This document shows positions 49,065-60,966 of a stretch of DNA of 64,000 nucleotides, piece after piece (the first letter of the stretch is position 1; each line of letters starts with the position of its first letter). Under the pieces are notes generated by a model that had not been told where the DNA came from, ran no database searches, and worked only from the letters and a program-made list of their open reading frames with translations. The translations under genes and the position numbers were made by a program. Origin of the DNA: Microplitis mediator (taxonomy: Eukaryota > Arthropoda > Insecta > Hymenoptera > Braconidae). The DNA lies in the NCBI RefSeq assembly GCF_029852145.1, contig NC_079970.1, positions 25,734,331-25,798,330 of the forward strand, written 5' to 3'.

Positions 49065-50547
49065 AAAGTAGAAATTTAATCAGCAAATAATAATTATATT
49101 TTTAATTAACAAGTACTTGGTTTTATTGCTGATTATAATTATTAAGTCATGAGTATTTTTAAATAACTTGTAGACTCGACAACTCATGCCGAGGTATTAA
49201 ATCCATGCACTCTCTTGTTAATAAAAAATTAAAGCGCCTAAATTTAAAAATTAAAAAAATAATAATAATTATTAATATAAGTGTATTGTAATAAATAACA
49301 ATAAATGTGATCAATCGACACAGGTTTCGTAATAATAAATAATATTAAATAAAAAAATACGTTCATGCAACAGTGAAACGATGTATTAACGTGCCGGATT
49401 TGTTTTAATTTCACCATTTGACAGTACATAAAACATTTTACGTAGCAAGTACACACATACATACACACAATATTATTTCTCTCTCGTGTTACTATTTCCG
49501 TCGAATGATTCAATTAAATATAAGTATAAAAAATAATATAAAGAATGATAATCGAGAAGAGAAGCGCATGAATGATTCGATATCACTCTAGCCACCAGCG
49601 GGATATATGGACGTGAAGAGAAAAATTTTTACTTACGTCAGTATTCCACGAAGTTTTTTTTTTTTATTTTTTCGCTACAAACGATTGACTGGGTTGCGGA
49701 TGTGAGGAAAAGAGAAAGACTGGTAATGTATGTAAGAGAATAAAAGAGAAAGAGAAATAAGAATGAGCGAGTAAGAGAATTTAAACCTGTCGGTTGTATA
49801 AATGATTTTTTAAAATTAATTTATTTATTTAAATATAAATAAATTAATTAATTTATTAATTGAGTAAACTATCGCGACCGGAAGTGTCTTAACAATTCGC
49901 TAAATAAATGTACATATATGATTAGAAAAAGATGGATGATAAAATAAGAGAAAGAGAACAAGAGAGACAGAGACAGACAGAGGAGATTGGAGTAGGATGG
50001 CGACGCAGAGGTCTTAAGCCACGGTGACGATTTACTTACTCAACTATGTATAAAAAAATGATTTTTTTATGTTTGATCTTTTAAAAAGCTCGAGGGCACT
50101 CCAATCCGCGGTTACAAAGCCTTCAAATAATAATAATAATAATAATAATAATGATAATAATAATACTGTTAATGATGATAATAATAACAACACGCACGCA
50201 ATTAAATATTTGACGATGATATTGTTAATTTAATAAATTAGCTGTCGCTTGTTGATTGAGTCTTGTGAAATAAAGTTTCTGAGCAACTGCTGCATACGCA
50301 TGGCACTCCCCCAGCTCTTTGCATTCGTACGAAATAAAAATAAAAAAAAAAGTATCCTGCTTCTACAGCCCGATTCAGCGACTTGAATTTTTAAAAAATA
50401 AAGTTACTTTTTTAAAATATTTTTGGACGGTACCGGTATATGTAATTAATAATCCACGTAGTACCGGTTAAATAATAATACACACAACACAACACAACCG
50501 TGCAATACTTCAGTCAACGTTTTTTTAACAATTAATTGCGTATTTAC
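49065..50547. other. AT-rich stretch, probable Rho1 upstream intron
   Basis: No gene is seen. It holds a purine-rich tract (AGAGAAAGAGAAATAAG) at about 49740-49765, another GAGAGACAGAGACAGACAGA tract near 49962, and an (AAT)n microsatellite at 50126-50164. Confidence 0.4.
50126..50164. repeat. (AAT)n microsatellite
   Basis: About nine perfect AAT units followed by an ATG-interrupted continuation. Confidence 0.85.
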
Positions 50548-50680
50548 CTGATATCTTATGCGACAGATAGTCAAGAAAATGGCTGCCTTCTCTGGCCACA
50601 CCTCAATCTGTTGAGTTAGCCGCTAATACTAAAAGTGGGGGGCGCTCTAAACTCAATACCGGATACGTCCATTTTGAAGC
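50548..50680 (-). other. Candidate 5' UTR exon of Rho1
   Basis: A GC-richer block on the minus strand ending AAGATATCAG/GTAAAT, a strong donor at 50548. It contains a CGCCCCCCAC box and GGCAGCCATTTTC, typical of a promoter or first exon. Spliced to the acceptor before 46224 it would give a non-coding leader and a first intron of about 4.3 kb. The transcription start is not determined. Confidence 0.45.
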
Positions 50681-51416
50681 GTTTACTTTTTATTTGTGTA
50701 TTTATTTATTTTTTTTTTTTTTAGAAATTAAGTTTGAAACAGTGGATGACACTTGGAATTAAGGAGAAAATCATCTTGCGCGGGGTTGGAATTCTTGGAA
50801 TGAGTTTCGGTTTGTTTGTAATTGTTTTTTTATTGTTCTAGAAGTTGGATAACAATTGTTTTACTGTTAAATGTTTATTGGTTTTGTTAATAACAATTTT
50901 GATTAAAGTCCTCAGTGACATCTGAAGGCGACGCGGAGTTTAATTTGATTATGCGCAGATGCGGTCTGGCGGGAGATTTTAAAAGTTTAAACTTTTGTTT
51001 AAAAAGTTCTGAAAGTCGCTGCCCTTGAAAACAAATTTTCAGATGAAAGATATAAAATTCTAATGTCTGACATAAATATAAAAATTTCAAAAAAAAAATA
51101 GTTACGAATTTGAAATAAAAACGTCAAAAAAATTTGAATTTATTGTGCAAATGCTAGAGAGAAAAAAAACGAACTGTTGGTTTAAACTAAATTACGTATT
51201 GATTTCTATATATTTGTTAACAATGTGGATACATGGAGACCAAATTTTTTTTAATAATCCAAATGTATATAATATAAATTATTTAATCAAAAAAAACTGA
51301 TAGTTAAAAAAAATCCAGGCGACTACTTAAAAAAGATTTAAAAAAACTTTTTCTTTTTACAGTAGCCTGCGTTTATCACCAATTATATAAATCGATATCA
51401 ATCTATGTGATTTTAT
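50681..51416. other. Rho1-SGTA intergenic region
   Basis: AT-rich. It includes the SGTA 3' UTR at its right end. No additional gene was recognised. Confidence 0.45.
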
Positions 51417-53024
51417 TCAATTTTGTTGTGGAGGATCTGGATCATTTGGGTTGCCGCCCATTTGTCTTCTCAATAAATCAATTAATTCTGGATTGGCACT
51501 TTGCATTTGTTGTGCTAATTGCTGTCCTCTGTAAATAAATAAAAAAACATTAATTAATTGGTCATTTAAAATAAAATTAATGCAATAAGAAAAAAAAATA
51601 TTAATTACGCTTGGATCAGAGCTTCCATACGGTCGTTGGACTCAACATTGCCGCTCATAAAGTCACTCATGACCGTCTGCATTCCAGGATCGGCCAGCAT
51701 TTGTCTGGCCATGTTCATCAACACAGGGTGTGAGAGCAGGGTGCTCATATCTGGGAAACCAGCAGCGTTACCAGCGCCACCAAGGCCAATATTACTGACA
51801 CCCTGCTGTGCTAGTTTTTCTTCTGTTAAATGCAAATTATTTTTATAGCTCTCGTTGGTCGGTTCTAATTCCAACGCTTTCTCGTAACACTCTTTGGCCT
51901 CTTTGTGTTCATTCAAACTCGAGTATGCCAATCCCATTCGTCCATAAGCTTTGCTATATTTTTTATCAATCACCAATGCTGTCTTGCAGTCTTTTATTGC
52001 TTCGCGATGATTATTTATTTTACTATAAGCTGCTGCCCGATTACAATAATATACAGCATTACGTCCATCTAATTTTATGGCCCTAAAAAATATATAATGT
52101 CATCAATTTATATTGCAATTATTTTATTAAGAAGCAGTAGACAAGTCTACCCAAATTACAACTTCCTGTAGAAAGTCTTCGATGTTCTGATTAATTTAAA
52201 AAAAAAATTTTTCATGATACCAGGATCGAAACTTGAAGTTTCAGTGTCTCTACGCCAGTCGTAATAAGATAATTTCAGTCCCATGCCGCGAATTAACATC
52301 AGCAAACGCGTAAATTGTGAATGTCTTCGTCAGCGGGCAGAAACAAACTCGTTTCGTCCCTTGGGAACAAACAAATAAAGTTTCTACCCTCTGACTGAAG
52401 GCTTCCGCAATTTAAACTCTGATACTTATCATTTTTTCAATAGTTGCAAATGACAATTTAATAGTTGATGACACCATTGGTTGAAAATTAACTTGTTTCT
52501 GACTGACTGCTGACACTGAAACTGAAGTTCCAATGCAGGGAATCAGAATGAAACAGAATTTCAGACTGCGGGTGATGTCAGCCAACTTCACCCTGGTCTG
52601 AAATCGTTCTTTCACCCCTAGTCACACAATTTACTATTTATCTGAACTTTAGATAGACCTGTTTATACTAAATATAATTACATCGTTAAATAAAACAAAC
52701 GTACTTGGTATAATGTTCAATAGCTTCTTCAACGTTTCCTTTACCCATTAAATTATTGCCCTCGTTTTTATATTTTTCAGCTTCAGCTTTTTCTTCAGGC
52801 GTCGCTTCACCCGCTGGCAATGTTATTAAATTTTCTACAGCTGTTTTGTAGCTATTAAGTAAATCAAAATTCGCTGGTGAATCATCAGCTTGGACATTGT
52901 ACGCACTCTCTAAACATTGAATAGCAACCTCAAGACTTTCACGTGAGTCTGCTGTGATATCACCTTCCTCTAATTGTTGCATCAAAAACTTAATAATACT
53001 AGCAACCAGCCCTTTTACCGCCAT
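51417..53024 (-). CDS. Sgt: Small glutamine-rich TPR co-chaperone (SGTA)
   Basis: Cytosolic co-chaperone that hands hydrophobic tail-anchored proteins to the GET/TRC pathway and binds Hsp70/Hsp90. Coding exons 53024-52705, 52082-51609 and 51528-51417 give 301 aa (human SGTA about 313). The N-terminal dimerisation and Ubl-binding helix region (GLVASIIKFLMQQLEEG) comes first. Three TPRs follow at about residues 85-200 (AEKYKNEGNNLMGKGNVEEA; NAVYYCNRAAAYSKINNHRE; KAYGRMGLAYSSLNEHKEAK). The end is glutamine/methionine/asparagine-rich, as usual (QQLAQQMQSANPELIDLLRR). The start codon lies just after an acceptor (AATTACAG), so there is a 5' UTR intron; a donor at 53519 is the likely partner. The AATAAA hexamer begins on the last base of the TGA stop. 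One intron contains a family F element. Confidence 0.95.
52212..52632. mobile_element. Repeat family F, copy 1 (SGTA intron)
   Basis: Runs from TCATGATACCAGGATCGAAA to CACCCCTAGTCACACAATTT. It has internal short palindromes (GTCAGCGGGCAGAAAC; CTGACTGAAGGCTTCCGC). The same sequence occurs in opposite orientation at 56237-56620. Non-coding, about 420 bp. Confidence 0.75.
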
Positions 53025-53069
53025 TATCTGTAATTCAAATAAAATAATAACATACACTACAATTATTAA

Positions 53070-53262
53070 TGATCCTGAAGTTAGCAGACAGTTAATAATT
53101 TTTTGATTTTTTTTTTCAACAAATCAATTACAAAAAATATGCACGTGTAGAAAATTTTAAATATTATAGGTGCAATTTTTTCAAATATTTTTTTTTTATA
53201 AATTATTGTTTAAAAAAAAATTCAAAAATTATTGGACGGCGGTTAACTTCAGGATCATAATT
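53070..53262. mobile_element. Repeat family C, intact copy
   Basis: The ends are clear inverted repeats: AATGATCCTGAAGTTAGCAG at the left and GGTTAACTTCAGGATCAT at the right. It lies in the 5' UTR intron of SGTA. This copy best defines the family termini. Confidence 0.75.
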
Positions 53263-53518
53263 ATTAGCCAATAAATAAATAGATAAATAAATTATCAGTA
53301 ATGTGTATCAACAATCATGCCTTATCATTGTAAATATATATTTTTTTTCTTTACATAACCTTCATATTTTAAACTTACAGCAACTACTTTACGATATAAT
53401 CAATTAATACAATAAATGCATGATCTCTTTAATAAAAATTTTATTCAACTGGTTTATAGTGATAATTAAATGTAAGTTTATAAATAAGTTTTTAAATTGA
53501 ATAATATAAATAACTTAC

Positions 53519-53560
53519 GTGGTGTTTTGTACAGTCAACAATTCGTTGTGTCGATACTTG
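53519..53560 (-). other. Probable SGTA 5' UTR exon
   Basis: The minus strand reads ACAACGAATTGTTGACTGTA then CAAAACACCAC/GTAAGT, a strong donor at 53519, pairing with the acceptor just before the SGTA ATG. The upstream end of the exon is not defined. Confidence 0.45.
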
Positions 53561-53856
53561 AAAAAAATAATTAGTGAAATATTTTATTGAAAATATTTAA
53601 ATTATAACTCAGTCATAAATTTTAAATATTATTCCCAACAATCGATTTATGGATCTGGTAACTATTAATTTTTAAAAAAAGTAATTATGTATAATTTGTT
53701 AATTTATTTACCGGTGTGTGAGTAACTAAAGCTTTCCACGTCTCTTTTTTCCAAATGATTTTATTTTATTTTTTTTTATGGGTTAGAGTTGAAGCAGAAA
53801 AATTTATCGATTGAGCAAAGTGTCAATGCGCGCATAGTTAATTCTCTATATTTTTT
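53561..53856. other. SGTA upstream flank
   Basis: AT-rich probable promoter. It ends in the 8-bp sequence TATTTTTT (53849-53856), which is duplicated on the other side of the long inverted repeat. Confidence 0.4.
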
Positions 53857-55395
53857 GGGGGCCAGAGCCATTGTCCAAAAGATATTCGTTCGATGCGAAA
53901 TCTCTGAGATGCGACAAGTTGTCGAGTAAACAATCTCGTCGAAAACAACTATCTATGACTAAACCAAAAGTTTAAAACTTCAAATCTGTAACAGTATAAA
54001 TTTACGAAACAGAAAATTATCGAAAGAAAATTGTAAAATATAAATCACATCGAAATATGATTTACATAAAATAATTAGTATTAGAATAATAAATACTTGA
54101 ATTGAAATAAATGAAAACATTCATTGTCATCGAAACAGAGTATATATAAAGTTCTATTATCTACAGATCGATTAAGTTCTACATTACCAACTTCCGTGGA
54201 CAGTCAATAACACCAAAAACTATAATACCGACGACAGTTAATTGTACTCTTTATTGTTAGCAAAAAACAAAATCTGTTTTGAAAACAGATTGCTGTAATT
54301 AAAAAAGAACTAATTAATTAAATTTGTAAATTAATTGTGTAAGTTTATTTTAAATTAATAATTTAAAGATAAACCCTGGTACACTGTAAATACATTTTTT
54401 TTCTGTTTTTTTTTTTTTAGTTGCGATTTCATGTGTTTTAAAAAATAATATCATATATCTAACCATCTCTTCACATACAAATGTGCACTGAGTGTGCCAA
54501 TACCTTATTTTAATTCAACTAACTATGTTTTCAAGTTTATTATTTAATTTCCATTTTTTAATTATGTGTAATTATAAGCACGAACATTTGGTCTTGAAAA
54601 ATGTTTACATAAAAGAATTTTTATAATAATTTTCTAATGTTCAATTTTTTTATGTATCTGATTTATTGAGAAAAAAAAATATCTACAGAATTTTGTATTG
54701 ATCATTTCTTATGCGATAGAAATTGTTGTAATAAAAATTATCTTCTCTATAAATCTAATTGAATTTTTTCATTATTTAAACAAATCAATTAGTTAGATAT
54801 ATGATATTATTTTAAAACACATGAAATCGCAACAAAAAAAAAAAAAACAAAAAAAAATGTATTTACAGTTTACCAGGGTTTATCTTTAAATTATTAATTT
54901 AAAATAAACTTACACAATTAATTTACAAATTTAATTAATTAGTTCTTTTTTAATTACAGCAATCTGTTTTCAAAACAGATTTTGTTTTTTGCTAACAATA
55001 AAGAGTACAATTAACTGTCGTCGGTATTATAGTTTTTGGTATTATTGACTGTCCACGGAAGTTGGTAATGTAGAACTTAATCGATCTGTAGATAATAGAA
55101 CTTTATATATACTCTGTTTCGATGACAATGAATGTTTTCATTTATTTCAATTCAAGTATTTATTATTCTAATACTAATTATTTTATGTAAATCATATTTC
55201 GATGTGATTTATATTTTACAATTTTCTTTCGATAATTTTCTGTTTCGTAAATTTATACTGTTACAGATTTGAAGTTTTAAACTTTTGGTTTAGTCATAGA
55301 TAGTTCTTTTCGACGAGATTGTTTACTCGACAACTTGTCGCATCTCGGAGATTTCGCATCGAACGAATATCTTTTGGACAATGGCTCTGGCCCCC
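53857..55395. mobile_element. 1.54-kb long inverted-repeat (foldback) element with 8-bp target duplication
   Basis: The left arm (53857 to about 54463) starts GGGGGCCAGAGCCATTGTCC. The right arm (about 54792-55395) is its reverse complement and ends GGACAATGGCTCTGGCCCCC. The arms are about 605 bp with only a handful of differences seen by eye (roughly 99% identical). The unique centre is about 328 bp, AT-rich and without an ORF. TATTTTTT stands immediately outside both ends (53849-53856 and 55396-55403), as expected of a transposon target-site duplication. The 8-bp size suits hAT- or Merlin-like transposases, but no transposase is present. It sits between the SGTA promoter and the 3' end of the FMO gene. 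Confidence 0.9.
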
Positions 55396-55742
55396 TATTT
55401 TTTTAAATGGTTATTTTAGACCGGAAGAAGTTAGCGCGGAATTTTTTAAATTTTAATAAAACTCCGCCAATTAATTGCTCTTTCAAAAGCTGCGATTGCT
55501 CCACAACCATAATAAGGAGGTAATAGATAATTAATTTTTGAAAATTTTACTGACTCGAAAATTAATTTTGATATTAAATGAATAATATCCAGTTTTTATC
55601 AAAGTTCATTCGCTTAAAAAATTGCGCTCGATTTGAATCATTTGAATTTTTTGAAGGCAAAATAAAATGTCACTTTGAATGTTAGTTTTTTCAGCAACAA
55701 GTTAAAATTTGGTCACTTGGGTACACATTCTAACTTCTTACC

Positions 55743-55774
<32 letters not shown>
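55743..55774. repeat. (TCA)n microsatellite
   Basis: Ten to eleven perfect TCA units. Confidence 0.95.
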
Positions 55775-55821
55775 GAAGCAAAGTATATTTTTTGAGTTGA
55801 ATAAATTTGAAGACACATTTT

Positions 55822-55827
55822 TTTATT
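55822..55827 (-). terminator. Probable FMO poly(A) signal
   Basis: AATAAA on the minus strand, 71 nt after the FMO stop codon. Confidence 0.5.
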
Positions 55828-55897
55828 GCGTAAAATTATAATTTTATTTTTTAAAAAACGTAAAACAATTTATCAAATATAATTTACTGATATATTT

Positions 55898-57982
55898 TTA
55901 TAGTTGGACGTAATTAAAATCGTCGAGAATTCTGTAACGATCTTCGCGATAATGAACAAGATCATCGAGAAACCGCATACTGCTTTCGTTATGAAGTTTC
56001 GTTAGCACTGGAGGCAGAGGAGTTATTCCAGCAGTTTTTGCTAAATCGTCGTAGTAGTTTCCTTGTTCTGGCCCCATCATATGGAAATGACGTTTCCCTA
56101 AACCTTTGTCTAGTTTTTTCTGCAACTCGGCTGCTTCTTCAGCGAGCATCGCTTCTTTGCTAGGTAATTGTTTTTCATTTGTCCAAAACTTTAGTATAAA
56201 TCGAACCTGGAGTTAAAATAGTTGAGTTATAGACTTATTGTGTGGCTAGGGATGAAAGAACGATTTCAGACCAGGATGATGTTGGCTGACATCACCCGCA
56301 GTCTGAAATCCTGTTTCATTCTGATTGCCTGCATTGGAACTCAAAGTTTCAGTGTCAGCAGCCAGTCAGAAACAAGTTAATTTTCGACTAATGGTGTCAT
56401 CAACTATTAGCGTAAGCGTCAATAGTCGTAAGCCTTCAGTCAGCGGGCAGAAACTTTTTTTTGTTTGTTCCAAGGGTCGAAACGAGTTTGTTTCTGCCCG
56501 CTGACGAAGACATACACAATTTACGCGTTTCCTGATATTAATTCGCGGCATTGGACTGAAATTATCTTGTTACGACTGGCGTAGAGACACTGAAACTTCA
56601 AGTTTCAATTCTGGTATCATAAAAAGATTATCAAATTATAAATTTAAAATTAGTGTACCTGAAGATCAAACATACTGAAAGCGCAAACATAAAATGGTAA
56701 ACCGACAAGAGCAAGTGTTGGATTTTCAACGGATAACAAATGCTTCCAAAGTGGTGTTACCATATTTGAATCAACTTTTACGCCACAACTTTTAGCCAAG
56801 AAAGGAAAACTGTACTTGTATCCTTATAAAAATACAAAACCAAGTAAATTAAATATATATACATATATATCCATAATTAGTATTTGAATTATTCATTTAT
56901 TTTACCTGTACAGTAGAAAATAACATCAACATTTTGACGGTCTCCGTTAGAGAAGACGAGTTCTTTCTCTTCAATTCTTGTAATATCTGGTTTCTAAAAA
57001 AATAAATTAATATTCCTTACTATCAGTAGTTTTTAAATGAAAAATTTCAGGTGACAATGAAAATTAACAATTAGTAATTACCTGAATAACATTTTCAGGA
57101 AAGACAGTATGAATAGGATCGCGACTGTGATGACTCAAAACAACTTGCTTGGCCTTGCTCGATATCTCCAAAGCAAGATCCATTCCCGAAGGCCCAGCAC
57201 CAACTACGACAACCGTTTTATTGGCAAAAGTTTCAGGCACTCGGTAATCATGACTATGCAGCTGCAGTCCTTTAAATTTGTCATGTCCTTCAATGATTGG
57301 GATACTCGGTTCAAAATAATGTCCATTGCAGACCATGACTGCGTCGAAAATTTCATTGCTCACTAAGCCAGTTTCCAAATTTTTAACTGACACTGTCCAT
57401 TTGGTCGATGAACCAGGCACCTGGTTGTCTTCAGGTTTCGCTGATGGTTCAATGCACTGGACATTATGACGGAACTAAAAACCATCAGCACAATTAATTA
57501 ATCATCCCAATAATCGACCATTTATTTGAAAAAACAAAAGTGTACTTTAATATATGAACGTAATTTAAAGTGATCGCAGTAGTTGTTAAGAAAATCAAGA
57601 ATTTCTGTCCTTGTCAGATAACTCTTCGTGTTCTCTGGTACTGGGAAATCTGGATAGCCCATAACTTCTTTTGGTAAATTAGTCCTGCGTTAATTGATGA
57701 GTAAATAAATTATATTAAACTTTTGAAACCTTTTAGATTGATGACAAAGACTTGGACTTACCGAAGACTATCGTACATACTCGAATGAATGGGCAGTCCA
57801 TAATGATCAACACCAATCTCTGTTGTATAAACCCAAGTACCACCAACCTGGTTCGTCTTCTCGTAACAAACGACTTGAGTAATTTTACCCTGACTTTGAG
57901 TATTTTCAGCTGCGAGAAGAAGAACTACGTGACGAAGTGCTGCTAATCCAGCGCTTCCTGCGCCAACTATCGCTATACGCAT
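55898..57982 (-). CDS. Flavin-containing monooxygenase (senecionine N-oxygenase-like)
   Basis: FAD- and NADPH-dependent enzyme that oxygenates nitrogen or sulfur atoms of xenobiotics; insect members detoxify plant alkaloids. Six exons join in frame: 57982-57762, 57684-57546, 57474-57082, 56993-56906, 56822-56659 and 56206-55898. They give 437 aa, normal for the family. The FAD-binding GAGSAGLAA lies at residues 7-15. An FMO-type VMVCNGHYFEPSIP follows at mid-length, then the NADPH-binding VVVGAGPSGMDLA, then DVIFYCTGYKYSFPFL near the C-terminal third. A start at 58066 would add 28 residues with no family counterpart, so MRIAIVGAG is preferred. The substrate cannot be read from sequence. Intron 5 (56207-56658) carries a family F repeat. 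Confidence 0.94.
56237..56620. mobile_element. Repeat family F, copy 2 (FMO intron)
   Basis: Begins ATTGTGTGGCTAGGGATGAA and ends TTCAATTCTGGTATCATA, the reverse complement of the copy at 52212-52632. It contains GACATCACCCGCAGTCTGAA and the palindromic pair GTCAGCGGGCAGAAAC/GTTTCTGCCCGCTGAC. Confidence 0.75.
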
Positions 57983-59390
57983 CTTAATAATATATTTATA
58001 TATAAAATAAATATCAAAACGCTTAATATTATCGATACAGTTATGATCTAATTCAATTGCCCGCACAGCTTAAACTAAAGTTAGAGTGTGAGGTAGGAGA
58101 AAATGAACGTACTGGTGGTATCCGACTGGTACTTCTTTTCACTTGTGTTGCAATCACTTGTCCGAGCTGCAGGGATCATATCAAATTAGATAGCTGCAAC
58201 TTGTTTCTTAATTCTTGTAATATATCAGTGGTAGCGTTCTATCTGTTGATTTTATTTTTTTTACTCATGAAGAGAATAAGAAAATAAATTAGTTTACAAC
58301 CGGATAAATTACTAATTTAGACCAGGCGCTATGTTGCAATTGAGTAAAAAATACACTAAAATTAATAGTCGACATTCAAATAAATTTAAAATTTTAATTT
58401 CTAATAACTTTCAGAAGAAAAAAATCTTGATTTAATATTTTTAATATCTGGTTTACAAAAAATTAATTATGATTTATTTTAAAATAATAATTACCTTAGT
58501 GACATCATCAATAAAATCCCTGATAAAAACTCCGATTGAAAAATTCTAATTGAATATCATTGGAAAGTTCCGAATTAATCCGATCGAAAGTCAATCGGAA
58601 ATTAGAAAGTTTATAGGAAAAAAAATAATTGTTTTACGATTGAATCTGACAGAAAAACGATTGAATTCAAATCAGATTCAATAGGAGTTTTTAATCAGAG
58701 ATTCCCAATAGATCTTGAAACATCCTCAATAATTTTCCTCATAATTTAATTAATTAATTTAAAAAAAAATAATGTATTTTAATTTCCGCGTAATTTAAAA
58801 CAATCACGGAGTAATTTCATTAACTAAATCTAAAATTACTGGATGATTAATATCACTCAGGTTTTCAATCATAGAAAAATTTGGTTCCCCCTCTACTTAT
58901 TTTGATAATAAAATGAATAATTTTTATCTTTGTGCTATGATTTAATTGGCGTATTGATAAATATGGAGAATAATTGATAAGACTGATAGTAAAAAATAAA
59001 GTATAGATGATTAAGACTCCCTTGTTGACCTTAGATTCTCACAGAATGAATTTAAAATAACTTATCACATAACTTATTATAAAAATATATACTGTGGACT
59101 TATTTAAATAAAGTGTTATTCAGACAATGGATTGAACATTAAAATTACCATCAGTAAAAATGATTTAATAGTAAAAAAATTAACTTTTATTATTCATCGA
59201 TAACTTTAACGATATTTCCACGCGACTTAACTAATTTTACAGACTTTATACAATTAGAATAATTATTTATTGTTATATTTAACTTAAGCTTATTAAGTAA
59301 TTCAGAAAATACTTTTTTCTTTTCTTCATTTAGTTAAATTAATAATTATAATAATAATAATAGTGATACATTTAAGACCTAAGCAAATTA
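57983..59390. other. FMO-REXO4 intergenic region
   Basis: FMO 5' flank (57983-58250, slightly GC-richer, likely promoter), then AT-rich DNA with one small MITE at 58517-58708, then the REXO4 3' UTR. No other gene is seen. Confidence 0.5.
58517..58708. mobile_element. Small MITE (~190 bp)
   Basis: CCCTGATAAAAACTCCGATT at the left and AATAGGAGTTTTTAATCAGA at the right form imperfect inverted ends. The interior has CCGATTGA/TCAATCGG pairs. Non-coding. Confidence 0.6.
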
Positions 59391-60308
59391 TCAGTGATAA
59401 AGATCAGATTCCCATTGATTTTTGTATAGAACATAAAGTTCCATAGCGATTCTCGCATCTTCAACGGAATTGTGTTCCCCAGTTTGGATGTCAATACCCA
59501 GTAATTCGGCAGCCAGCTTTTTTAAACTCGGTGTATTGCCTTTGGAAACGCGTCTAAACAAAGGGTACCGCGATGTATCACGTAAATGTTTTTTTGGATG
59601 AGATAAAAATAGTACAGCGAGATCATTTTTTAATGCATGACCAACTAAAATTCGGCCTTTCAGCATTTCTGCGACTTCATTTTGTACTACGGTAAAATCT
59701 TCACCGTTCTGAAGATCTTGAGGACGGATTCCACTGACAGCTGTCCTGTAATCGCGTACTGTCTCCCGAGGTTTTACATATTTATCATAAATACAAGCCC
59801 CGTGACGATTTACTATGGACACACGAGCTAGCATACTCTCAATCCCATCTCCAATGCCCACCATTTCGCAATCTATTGCTACGTGTTTTGTTAACGTCAT
59901 GTTCTCGAGGTTCATGTCAGCTCTTCCACTTTTATTTTCACTCTGTAATTATAAATTATTTTAGGTAATTGTTGAATTAAACGACTAGTTAATTATCATG
60001 ATTTAAATTCTTTAAATAAAAAATCTTACATGCCCATTTAATGGCAAAGCTCTGGACTTTTTCTTGTCAGTTTGTGAACTGCCCGAGCCTTTGAAAGGTC
60101 TTTTGGGCGGAGTCTTTGATGTCGCAGATTGATGATTAACAATATCTCGGAATTTGTCCCAATTGGTATTGACTCCAGAATTATTTTTGTCCCCCTGAGA
60201 ACTTTTTGAATCCGAATTTTCTTCTTTTGAATCTCCTGGATTTTTTCTCTTGTAATTGGCTTGGATATAAGATTTAGCAGCCTCAGGATTCATCATTTTT
60301 GATAACAT
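59391..60308 (-). CDS. Rexo4: RNA exonuclease 4 (REXO4/Rex4 family, DEDDh)
   Basis: Nuclear or nucleolar 3'-5' exonuclease of the DEDDh superfamily; yeast Rex4 acts in pre-rRNA (ITS1) processing. Two exons, 60308-60030 and 59942-59391, give 276 aa. Human REXO4 is about 420 aa, so the N-terminus is short here. The first about 100 residues are lysine/serine-rich and probably disordered, with KKKSR as a possible nuclear signal. The exonuclease domain follows with all catalytic acids: AIDCEMVG (Asp and Glu), GHALKNDLAVL (Asp), and HNSVEDARIAM (His and Asp). The MLSKMM start is the first in-frame ATG; an out-of-frame ATG lies shortly upstream. It is transcribed divergently from IRE1. Confidence 0.94.
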
Positions 60309-60765
60309 CGAACATCTAACCTTGATCTACCCACGTGTGTTTATTTACTTACTTTTATCATAGACTTAATTTTTTTTAATTTACTCAAACTACTGAGATA
60401 ACAATTTTGTCTAGCAAACTTTTACTTTTTATCAACTAATAATTTTACTTAACAAGCAAATCCATCTGTAACAATACAATTATTGTGTTACGACGATAAA
60501 ACAATTTATAATCAACAAAATATATATATACTCACCTCATTGTCAAATACATTTAGATTTTTTTTTTTTTCTAAATATGTCCGTTTTATAAATATTTATT
60601 TTTACTCATTAATAATTTTTAACTAATTTTTATTTCGTAACGTATTTTTTTAATTTTTTTGGTTAGGGTATCAGACCAATTACCAGTTACTTTTTTTTTA
60701 ATCGTAAAAAAAAGAAGACTTTTTTATCATCAGAGAAACGCGGTCGAGTTTAAGGTGATTTTCAT

Positions 60766-60961
60766 ATGAGTAAATGTAGCTGACAACTGACAGTTTTTGA
60801 AATTTTTAAATAAATAAATGGAATAAAATTTGAAAAATACGTACTTAGATAATTTAAAAATCAGTACGCGTATTTTTTTAAATTTCATTATTTGAATTAA
60901 TTAATTCATTCATTCATTTTTAATTCATAAATTAAAATCTGCTACATTCACACTCATGACT
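60766..60961. mobile_element. MITE family B, tandem copy 1
   Basis: ATGAGTAAATGTAGCTGACA at the left and TCTGCTACATTCACACTCAT at the right are inverted ends. The interior resembles the 42251 copy. It lies back to back with the next copy. Confidence 0.65.
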
Positions 60962-60966
60962 TTCAT

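Larger units (their letters stand above)
55404..55897. other. Flank between the long inverted repeat and the FMO gene
   Basis: AT-rich. It holds a (TCA)n tract at 55743-55774 and the FMO poly(A) signal. No gene is seen. Confidence 0.5.

Noticed and set aside
53857..55395. Polydnavirus or other viral segment
   Set aside because: No viral gene or segment junction is recognisable, and the centre has no ORF; the target duplication points to a transposon.
57983..58066. 28-residue N-terminal extension of the FMO
   Set aside because: The added residues have no counterpart in the family, and the ATG at 57982 places the FAD motif at the usual distance.
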